Assembly (NCBI GenBank): GCA_016200485.1
Contig: JACQEP010000005.1
Coordinates: 1-64,000, forward strand
Source: Gammaproteobacteria bacterium
GTDB lineage: Bacteria > Pseudomonadota > Gammaproteobacteria > Tenderiales > Tenderiaceae
Direction: 5' to 3'
DNA length: 64,000 bases
Shown here in pieces: positions 57,485 to 64,000 of the stretch. A program made the position numbers and the translations under genes. The notes beneath the pieces were generated by a model, which saw only the letters and a program-made list of their open reading frames with translations, did not search any database and was not told the origin of the DNA. Every line of letters begins with the position of its first letter. Within the stretch, counting starts at the first letter, position 1.

Positions 57485-58480
57485 TTAATAGCGATGAGAT
57501 ACCGTAACATTTACAAGGAAATCAGGCGTGGTGTCGGAGAACAGATTTTCACCAACGCCGAGATCGAGCGAGGTGGATCGGCCAGTATAGATCGTCCCTC
57601 CCACCGTGAGCTGTAGGGAACTGGCGCTGAGTTGTGCGAGTTCGCTTTTGTAGAAAGGGGTGTGGCCGTCAAGTTGTGCCTTGAGGTCGATGGAGGCCAG
57701 TGCATGCCAATTGAGGCCAAGGCCGCCAAAAGCCACCCAATGGCGTTGTTGCGTGGGCAGGATGTCGCTGTCACTGAGTGCTAACAGGCCGAGCTGGCCA
57801 TAGGTCGTGATGCGTTGGGCACTGAGGTTGCGATCGATGCCATTCACGCTGAGGGCAATATCAGTGCTGCCGCTGCCCATTAGTCGTTGGCTGTTCCCCG
57901 TTGGAAGTTTCAGGCTACCACGGAGGGTGACTTCACGGCGCTGGTCAGAGGCTTGATAGAGTCCGCTGGCCGCAAAGAGGCGAATATCGCCGAGCCCTTC
58001 ACGATTGGTGCGGATAGCGACCAACTCCTGGCCCTGTCGGCGGTAACTGTAGTCCAGGACATTGCTCGGTGTTTTGTTGCGCTCGGTGTTACTGAGACCG
58101 AAGGTGCGATGCCAACCTTCGATGAAATTATCGAGCATGCCATTGTGGTGGGCAACGATCGGGACTTCGATGCCGATTTCTCGCTGATCGCCGAGCCCGC
58201 GACGAAATGTCAAGCCCAGACGATAGGATTCGCCATCGAGCGAAATTGATTCATTGGCGCTGTCGTTCAGTATTGAATTATTGGCAAGGTCGAAGATCAG
58301 CTGGGTATGAAGGTGCTGCGATGGTGTAATTGTGGCCGGTTCCATTGGCGGCAGGCCGTAAATTTGAATAAATGGATTTTGGTTGCGAATGGCAAAGGGC
58401 GTGGGTTGATCAGTGAGGAGATTGCCGTAAGCAGTATTCAAGATACCCGTCAGGCAAAACAGGATCAGGGCACGGACCAT
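57485..58480 (-). CDS. DUF3187 family protein (likely outer membrane)
   Basis: 331 residues. Signal peptide (MVRALILFCLTGILNTAYG), then the family pattern PFAIRNQNPFIQIYGLPP, LDGESYRLGLTFRRGLGD and alternating short strands (VTLRGSLKLPTG), ending HRY, an aromatic C-terminus typical of outer-membrane barrels. DUF3187 has no known function. It follows the DUF3943 gene after 10 bp and is likely cotranscribed. Confidence 0.8.
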   Translation of the reverse strand: MVRALILFCLTGILNTAYGNLLTDQPTPFAIRNQNPFIQIYGLPPMEPATITPSQHLHTQLIFDLANNSILNDSANESISLDGESYRLGLTFRRGLGDQREIGIEVPIVAHHNGMLDNFIEGWHRTFGLSNTERNKTPSNVLDYSYRRQGQELVAIRTNREGLGDIRLFAASGLYQASDQRREVTLRGSLKLPTGNSQRLMGSGSTDIALSVNGIDRNLSAQRITTYGQLGLLALSDSDILPTQQRHWVAFGGLGLNWHALASIDLKAQLDGHTPFYKSELAQLSASSLQLTVGGTIYTGRSTSLDLGVGENLFSDTTPDFLVNVTVSHRY

Positions 58481-58490
58481 TATGGCTCCT

Positions 58491-59351
58491 TTACCATTGG
58501 AGTAATCCCACGACTCCTATATTATTGTGTATCGACTTATCGGCGACACCTCTCTCGGGGCTCACGGTCGGAAAGACATCCAGACTCGACTGCTTACCAA
58601 AGGTGCGTAAGACGCTTTTATTAACGGCGCCCAAAGGGTCGATCAGGAATAAGGCTACACTGTCAGTCCACGTTTTTTCGCCGGTGGCGTCGATTTTGTT
58701 TAGGATTTTTTGCCGGCCAATCATGAAGTATTCGCCCAGCACGGCGCCGCCGACAGGGGTAAATATCAAATCTTGAACCGAGGCGGGTTCGAAGATGGCT
58801 TCGATACCATATTCGTAGAGCGTGGACATGGCGGTGGCGTAACCCAACGACTGTTCGCGGCTAAAACCGCGATTACGGGCACGAGTATAGTAAACGGCGC
58901 CAAAGTAAGGGTGACCGATGTAGTTGACTTCCCAGCGATCATGGTCGCGGCGAAGACTATTGACATTATCATTCCATTTGCGAAATGGGTTGCCATTCTT
59001 CTGCTGGGTACTCCATTTGGAAACGCTCTCGGGGCTAAAATAAAGAACGGTCACCACACCCACTTGGTAGAGCAGGAATAATTTTGTGTCCAGCCAGAGG
59101 CCAGCTGAGTCGCTTTGTTCGGGAATCGACAGGACCATGCCGTTGGAGAGAATGCGGTTATTGTCAGGCAATGACTTAAGGCCAGTGACTTTGGGGGTGC
59201 CAGGCGGGAGCTCGGCGGATGCTGCGGTATCATCATTCAGGGCGACGGCTGTTTCGAGCGGCATTGAATGCGCGGCCCAGTCATAGTCCAGGCAAGAAGC
59301 AGGCAGTGGGGCTAGGCAGAGTGCCAACCCTAGGAATATCCATCTATTCAT
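58491..59351 (-). CDS. DUF3943 family protein
   Basis: 286 residues. Signal peptide (MNRWIFLGLALCLAPLPAS). The core WEVNYIGHPYFGAVYYTRARNRGFSREQSLGYA followed by EYGIEAIFEPASVQDLIFTPVGGAVLGEYF matches DUF3943, an envelope family of unknown role. First gene of a pair with DUF3187. Confidence 0.82.
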   Translation of the reverse strand: MNRWIFLGLALCLAPLPASCLDYDWAAHSMPLETAVALNDDTAASAELPPGTPKVTGLKSLPDNNRILSNGMVLSIPEQSDSAGLWLDTKLFLLYQVGVVTVLYFSPESVSKWSTQQKNGNPFRKWNDNVNSLRRDHDRWEVNYIGHPYFGAVYYTRARNRGFSREQSLGYATAMSTLYEYGIEAIFEPASVQDLIFTPVGGAVLGEYFMIGRQKILNKIDATGEKTWTDSVALFLIDPLGAVNKSVLRTFGKQSSLDVFPTVSPERGVADKSIHNNIGVVGLLQW

Positions 59352-59419
59352 CGAAAAATTATTTTAAGTGGTCATGGCGATAGGGTATTAGGATACCTGA
59401 TTCGACAGATGAAGTCGCC

Positions 59420-59455
59420 GCCCCAGTAGGGGCACGGCGCGCCGTGCCCCAAATT
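59420..59455. repeat. Palindromic repeat GGGGCACGGCGCGCCGTGCCCC
   Basis: A perfect 22-bp palindrome (about 59428-59449), preceded by CCCAGTA. It lies between DUF3943 and the convergent MFS gene. It has the GTAGGGGC start seen in other dispersed palindromes of the window. Confidence 0.65.
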
Positions 59456-59534
59456 CCCCGCACAGGTGCCCGTGCATACCCGCGGTGGGGTGGAGCCACT
59501 CGAGCAAAAGGCGGCTGCCACCCACTGGCTGCAG

Positions 59535-60932
59535 CTACTTCGATTTCTTGTTGCCGATCACATCGAAGAACAGACCCCAGATGGCGTTGAAGCGGGCGAC
59601 GCCAAAGATCAGCTGGCTGACGGGCATGGGTTTTACCGGGCGTACCTCTTTGAGGCGTGGCAGGAAGATGATGGCGATCAGCAAACGGCAGCTGGAGGAA
59701 ATCAGAAATACGCCATAGAAGGCGCTGATCCAGGTGACGTGGTGGCCGGCGATTTCAAAATCCGTAGGCAATTGGGTGGCGAGGTAGCCGCCGAGCAGGG
59801 CGCCGAGAAAGATGCCGATATTGGCCAGGGTATTGTGCAAGGCCATCAAGGTGACCCGTTTCTGTGCGGGCAAGGCGTCATAGATGAAATTGCTGGCGCT
59901 GAGACTGAAGCCGGCCCAAACCAAACCGCCCATTGCCTGTAGCAGCATCATGTACCAGTGTTCGGTGGAAAGGGTCCACAGCGCGGGGAAAAATGGAATC
60001 AAGGCACCGGTGCTGACCAGGATCAGGCGATTACCCAGCGCGTCGGCAATCCGGCCCCACCAATTCAGAGTCAGGAATTGCGCCAGTACCACCATCGCAG
60101 CATTCATAGTGAATTGAAAATAGCTGAATTGCAGATCACGCAACATATACACCGTGAAAAACGGCGAGGCGATGGCCGTGGAAAATTGCATCAGCGCATA
60201 AAAGAGTGAGAATACAGCAAACGGTGAGTTTACGAATTGCCGGCCCCAGATGCGCCAGCTCGGAATCTCCAATGCTGCCACATGGCCCGGTGGATCGTAT
60301 AATTGCTTGAGGTGGTACACCGAGACAAAGCGCGCGCACATCGCAATTAAAAATACGGTGACAAAACCCACGAGCGCCAGACCGTAGTGATCGAAAAAGT
60401 GGAGGATCAGACCGGCACACACCAGCGCGATGAAGGAGGTGATGCTGGCCAGGCGGGTGCGATAACCAAAATAGCGCCCTCTGCGGCGTCGATGCACAAG
60501 TTCTCCCATCAGGCTGCTCCATTGTGGCGTCGCCAGATTGAGGCCGAAATAGTAAATCACGACGCAAGCGATCATCAGTGGTATGGCATAGTCGGGAAAG
60601 ACGATGGGGAGCAGAATCAGCGGTAACCAACTATAGGCCTGAAGGCTGGCGCCAAACAGGATAATGCGCAGTCGCTGACCGAATTTATGTCCCAGGCTGG
60701 CCGAAACCAATTGCGCGATGGAGGCCGTCAGATGTGGCAACGCAGCAAGCAAGCCGATTTGCCCAGGCGTGGCTTTTAACAGTAGGGCAAAGGCAGACAA
60801 ATAGGCTTCGCCCGCGCCCGACATTACCGAATACGCCACCCCATCCTTAATGGAATGGCGTAGCGAACGATCGATCTCGGGGCGCCGCGAATACGGGCGC
60901 GATCGGGCGCGTTTTGTGAAAAACCACTGCAC
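59535..60932 (-). CDS. MFS transporter
   Basis: 465 residues, about twelve hydrophobic segments, with MFS-like basic loops (GHKFGQRLRI between helices 2 and 3). The N-terminal 25 residues are basic and cytoplasmic. The GTG start lacks a clear ribosome site, so the true start may be later. Its substrate is unknown; the sequence resembles conserved gammaproteobacterial MFS proteins without assigned function. Divergent from the SLC13-like gene. Confidence 0.8.
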   Translation of the reverse strand: MQWFFTKRARSRPYSRRPEIDRSLRHSIKDGVAYSVMSGAGEAYLSAFALLLKATPGQIGLLAALPHLTASIAQLVSASLGHKFGQRLRIILFGASLQAYSWLPLILLPIVFPDYAIPLMIACVVIYYFGLNLATPQWSSLMGELVHRRRRGRYFGYRTRLASITSFIALVCAGLILHFFDHYGLALVGFVTVFLIAMCARFVSVYHLKQLYDPPGHVAALEIPSWRIWGRQFVNSPFAVFSLFYALMQFSTAIASPFFTVYMLRDLQFSYFQFTMNAAMVVLAQFLTLNWWGRIADALGNRLILVSTGALIPFFPALWTLSTEHWYMMLLQAMGGLVWAGFSLSASNFIYDALPAQKRVTLMALHNTLANIGIFLGALLGGYLATQLPTDFEIAGHHVTWISAFYGVFLISSSCRLLIAIIFLPRLKEVRPVKPMPVSQLIFGVARFNAIWGLFFDVIGNKKSK

Positions 60933-61065
60933 GGGCGCCGGGCTCCGGTTATATGTTGCGATGAGGTGTCATATAGTAGGATCGGCGCAGGATTTTACTC
61001 CATTAGCTAGAGGAGAGGGCATTGGGCCGATATTTTTTTGGTGAACCCCGTGGTTAAGATCACGC

Positions 61066-62310
61066 ATGGCTATTAATGTCCCTTTTCTTGTATTGGTAAT
61101 TGTGTTCCTGTTAATTGCTGCCCGGCGTATCGGTCAGTTACACGTGCCGATGTGGCTGGCGATGACCCTGGGTGCGGTAACTATGCTGGTGACTGGCAGC
61201 ATCGGACCTCGTGCTGCACTGGCAGCGATCGATCTCGATGTCATGGTGTTTCTGTGCGGGATGTTTGTGGTCGGCGAGGCAATGGTGGGCAGCGGTTATC
61301 TCTACGTCCTGGCAGATCGCTGGCTATGCCGGGTGCAACGGGTTGATACGTTAATACTGACACTGTTGTTCGGCGTGGGCTTAATGTCGGCGATTTTAAT
61401 GAATGATACGCTGGCCATCATTGGCACCCCGCTGGCGATCAAATTGGCGCGGGAACATCGGCTCGATCCCAAATTGTTACTGTTGACGCTTGCATTTGCG
61501 GTGACCATCGGTAGCGTCATGAGCCCGATCGGTAATCCGCAGAATCTGTTGATTGCGATACAAGGCGGAATGCCGGAGCCATTTACCCGATTCCTCGGCG
61601 CGTTGGCGATCCCGACACTGATCAACCTGCTGTTGTGTTATGCCGTGCTACGTTGGCGCTGGCGCGAGCAATTCCGGCCGCATCCGCTGGTTCACGCCGA
61701 GGCGACGTTGATCGATCCCGCACTGGCGCGTTGGGTCAGACTGTCGCTGTGGATTATCATGATATTAATTGTGATCAAGATTAGTCTGGTGATGGCCGGG
61801 AGTGAAGGATTCCGCCTGAGCTGGATTGCCATTGGCGGCGCCCTGCCGTTGTTGATGCTGAGTTCACGGCGAGGTGAGTTGTTACGTAAGACGGATTGGC
61901 GAACCCTGATTTTCTTTGCCGCAATGTTTGTCTTAATGAACGCCGTCTGGCAAACAGGTTTCTTCCAGCAATTTATCTCAGCTCAGAACACGGATCTCAC
62001 GGCAATTCCGGCGGTGCTGGGGTTCAGCATGATCGGCAGCCAACTGATCTCGAACGTCCCTTGGGTAGCGTTGTATTTGCCGCTGTTGCATGAATTGGGA
62101 GCTAATGAAGCAGCGCTGATGGCGCTGGCCGCAGGCAGTACGATCGCCGGCAATCTCTTGATCCTGGGGGCTGCCAGTAATGTCATCATGGTCCAGCATG
62201 CGGAGCGGCAGGGAGTGAGTGTCTCGTTCCTTGATTTTGCGCGTCTTGGCGTGATTTTGGCGCCGTCGAATGCCCTGGTTTATTGGGTCTATCTGGAATG
62301 GTGGTATTAA
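61066..62310 (+). CDS. SLC13/ArsB-NhaD-superfamily anion permease
   Basis: 414 residues, about ten to twelve helices. SPIGNPQNLLIAI (about 150-162) and QLISNVPWVALYLPLL (about 328-343) are the paired SNP-like and NPxN-like substrate loops of the ion transporter superfamily. It may move di- or tricarboxylates, sulfate, or Na+/H+; the sequence alone does not tell. Divergent from MFS. Confidence 0.8.
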   Translation: MAINVPFLVLVIVFLLIAARRIGQLHVPMWLAMTLGAVTMLVTGSIGPRAALAAIDLDVMVFLCGMFVVGEAMVGSGYLYVLADRWLCRVQRVDTLILTLLFGVGLMSAILMNDTLAIIGTPLAIKLAREHRLDPKLLLLTLAFAVTIGSVMSPIGNPQNLLIAIQGGMPEPFTRFLGALAIPTLINLLLCYAVLRWRWREQFRPHPLVHAEATLIDPALARWVRLSLWIIMILIVIKISLVMAGSEGFRLSWIAIGGALPLLMLSSRRGELLRKTDWRTLIFFAAMFVLMNAVWQTGFFQQFISAQNTDLTAIPAVLGFSMIGSQLISNVPWVALYLPLLHELGANEAALMALAAGSTIAGNLLILGAASNVIMVQHAERQGVSVSFLDFARLGVILAPSNALVYWVYLEWWY

Positions 62311-62346
62311 GGCCAAAGGCTCATTTGTATGAAGACGGCTAGATTC

Positions 62347-62355
62347 TGGTAAAAT
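62347..62355 (+). promoter_or_regulatory. Extended -10 promoter of the UPF0114 gene
   Basis: TGG-TAAAAT at 62347-62355 is an extended -10 box. A hairpin (ACCGGCC/GGCCGGT, 62367-62393) would then lie in the leader, before the ATG at 62422. Confidence 0.4.
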
Positions 62356-62421
62356 CGCCCCCAATAACCGGCCTGGGTGGTTCCATGGCCGGTATTAATC
62401 GCGGGATAGTGAGATAAATAA

Positions 62422-62970
62422 ATGAAAAGAGTCGAGAGAGGTCTGGAAATTTTTATTTTTGGCAGCCGCTGGTTATTGGCACCATTCTATATCGGCATGG
62501 TGATTTCCATCGCCTTGTTGCTGGTGTTATTTGTGGAAGAGATGATTCATCTGTTCCCGATAGTTTTTACAGGTGGCGTGCCGAGTGGCGTCATCGTCGC
62601 TATCCTCTCCTTGATTGACATTGTTTTTGTCGCCAATTTGCTGATCATCATTATTTTCGCGGGCTATGAAAATTTTGTTTCCAAAATTCATACAGGAGAT
62701 CATGAGGATCGTCCCGACTGGATGGGGCATGTCGATTTCTCCGATCTAAAGCTTAAACTCATTGGCTCAATTGTTGCGATTTCCGGGATCGAGCTGCTCA
62801 AGACGTTTATGAACATTCGTGATTTCACTAACGAACAGATGGCCTGGAAAGTGGGTATCCATTTGGTGTTTGTGTTCTCGGGGGTGATGTTTGCCTTGAC
62901 AGATCGACTGACCGGCAAGCATGGTCCAAAAGCGAAGGATAATGAAGAGAAGAATGACGATCACCACTGA
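62422..62970 (+). CDS. UPF0114/YqhA family membrane protein
   Basis: 182 residues, four hydrophobic segments and a charged C-terminal tail. FIFGSRWLLAPFYIGM and DIVFVANLLIIIIFAGYENFVSKI are the family signature, followed by LIGSIVAISGIELLKTFMNI. Function unknown, inner membrane. Single gene with its own promoter and terminator. Confidence 0.9.
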   Translation: MKRVERGLEIFIFGSRWLLAPFYIGMVISIALLLVLFVEEMIHLFPIVFTGGVPSGVIVAILSLIDIVFVANLLIIIIFAGYENFVSKIHTGDHEDRPDWMGHVDFSDLKLKLIGSIVAISGIELLKTFMNIRDFTNEQMAWKVGIHLVFVFSGVMFALTDRLTGKHGPKAKDNEEKNDDHH

Positions 62971-62992
62971 TCTCGGAAACGTACGGTGACAC

Positions 62993-63022
62993 AAAAAAGC
63001 CAACCTTAAGGTTGGCTTTTTT
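62993..63022 (+). terminator. Intrinsic terminator after UPF0114
   Basis: AAAAAAGCCAACC-TTAA-GGTTGGCTTTTTT is a perfect stem with flanking A and T runs, good in both directions. Confidence 0.9.
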
Positions 63023-63135
63023 ATTGCCGTTAAATTAAAGAACCACTGGAACGCGATATTTTAATATAACCTTTTATTCTGTGCATGATATGGTAGATTT
63101 ACATTTAAAGGTGTTTATTACAGGAGCAATGTGGA

Positions 63136-64000
63136 ATGAGTAAACAATCCAGTCAGGAAGGAATCGCTTTGCGTTATACGCAGGCTTTTCACTGCATTGG
63201 TCCTGAGTGTCCGGATACTTGTTGCAAGAGTTGGAAAATACCGCTCGAAAAAGAAGCACTCAAAAAGTGGCAAAAAATTCTGTCCGAAGACGAGTTGGCG
63301 CAAACGGTGGAGAAATATAGTGACAATAAGAACCCCGCCTTTGTGGCTAAAATCAAGCTTAGCGCAGATGGAAACTGTCAGCTTTTGAATAATAGGGGTC
63401 TCTGTTCAATTCATGAGAAGTATGGGGAGGAGTACTTGCCTCATATATGCAAAACCTATCCAAGGGCATTACGGAGTGTCCGGGGGCATTATGAATTATC
63501 GATGTCTATGGCGTGTCCTGAAGTCGCCAGGCTTGGATTGTTGAATTCTACGGCCACAGATTTGGTAAGTTTTGACGCTGGTGATTTGATTAAGCATGGT
63601 TTTGCATCCTCGCAAAGAAGCACAAAAGAGGCGCCAATATATTTTAAGAGTTTAGATTCAGTGCGGGATATCATGCTGTATATTTTCAGTATGAGGGAGA
63701 TTACAGTTCAGCAAAGATTATTTGTCGCGGCCTGGTTCTCACAAAAAATATCGGTCTTTATCAATATAAATTCCAAGAAGTTTAACGAAGAAGAATTGTT
63801 GCATCAGCTGGAAGAGCTTTCTAGTCCGGGAGTTTTGCCTGAGCTGTGTGCCCAGTTTCAGGGCTTTCCGGAGTCATGTGAATTTGCATTGCCAATCGTT
63901 CGCGGCATATTGTTTCAGCGGTTGCATACAAAAGATACTATTGGGGCTCTAATGGGTGAGGTAATGGGGACCTATGGGTTCGAATATTCTCGTTATGATG
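63136..64000 (+). CDS. fliB: Flagellin lysine-N-methylase FliB-like protein (3' cut by window edge)
   Basis: At least 288 residues; the frame is open to the last base. The ATG follows CAGGAG. Cysteine-rich N-terminus (FHCIGPECPDTCCKSWKIP) and CQLL...GLCSIHEKYGEEYLPHICKTYPR, a metal or iron-sulfur-like cysteine set, match the FliB family, which methylates flagellin lysines in Salmonella. Known homologues occur also in non-flagellate genomes, so the flagellin link is inferred. No flagellar gene is in the window. Composition is more AT-rich than the housekeeping block. Confidence 0.82.
   Translation, partial: MSKQSSQEGIALRYTQAFHCIGPECPDTCCKSWKIPLEKEALKKWQKILSEDELAQTVEKYSDNKNPAFVAKIKLSADGNCQLLNNRGLCSIHEKYGEEYLPHICKTYPRALRSVRGHYELSMSMACPEVARLGLLNSTATDLVSFDAGDLIKHGFASSQRSTKEAPIYFKSLDSVRDIMLYIFSMREITVQQRLFVAAWFSQKISVFININSKKFNEEELLHQLEELSSPGVLPELCAQFQGFPESCEFALPIVRGILFQRLHTKDTIGALMGEVMGTYGFEYSRYD

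Overview
The window is a chromosomal segment of a gammaproteobacterium. The strongest evidence is gene order shared with Escherichia coli: icd / rluE-nudJ-mnmA-hflD-purB, csp / clpS-clpA, infA, aat-bpt, trxB, ftsK-lolA-rarA and serS. Proteins are recognisably gammaproteobacterial (Bpt, LolA, HflD, CysG fused siroheme synthase, long PstC and PstA). An APS-type CysH, hyp genes for NiFe hydrogenase maturation and many dispersed palindromic repeats point to a free-living, deep-branching gammaproteobacterium rather than an enteric. I cannot fix the genus from sequence alone.

Layout. 1-2,200 is accessory: the 3' end of a group II intron with its maturase, a small secreted protein, a nuclease-fold-like protein and a conserved protein. 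2,240-2,555 holds two tandem, related, C-rich-loop small RNA candidates, each ending in its own terminator; they are the most unusual signal in the window. 2,679-9,410 is the purB-to-icd housekeeping block. 9,480-22,337 carries protein quality control (csp, clpS, clpA), translation and N-degron genes (infA, aat, bpt), trxB, ftsK, lolA, rarA, crcB. 22,526-27,905 has serS, a glutamine amidotransferase, cysG, ybiB and a BAX-inhibitor-1 protein, followed by tRNA-Ser(UGA). 28,586-30,551 is a signalling pair: a frameshifted, degenerate HD-GYP gene and a REC-PilZ regulator. 30,573-37,627 holds hypE-hypF and hypC-hypA-hypD, split by carbonic anhydrase and cysH. 37,789-44,766 is mixed (kinase/ATPase fusion, hypotheticals, a DinG-type helicase, tsaB, cpdA). 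44,902-56,477 is the phosphate system: phoU, pstB, pstA, pstC, phoR, phoB and pstS, with Pho-box-like sites before pstC, phoB and pstS, interrupted by an SH3 protein, nfi, a MipA-like protein and a broken alcohol dehydrogenase. 56,716-64,000 has a HIT protein, a 38-residue membrane protein, two outer-membrane or envelope families (DUF3187, DUF3943), two transporters, a UPF0114 membrane protein and a FliB-like gene cut by the window edge.

How it works together. ClpS/ClpA, Aat and Bpt form the bacterial N-degron pathway: Aat and Bpt add Leu/Phe to protein N-termini and ClpS delivers these to ClpA. PhoR/PhoB and Pst/PhoU sense and import phosphate. CysG and CysH serve assimilatory sulfate reduction. 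Hyp proteins build the NiFe(CN)2CO centre, but no hydrogenase subunit and no hypB lies in the window.

A recurring theme is dispersed palindromic repeats lying exactly at gene ends. They provide the stop codon of hypD, of the kinase/ATPase fusion and of nfi, and also the start codon of nfi.
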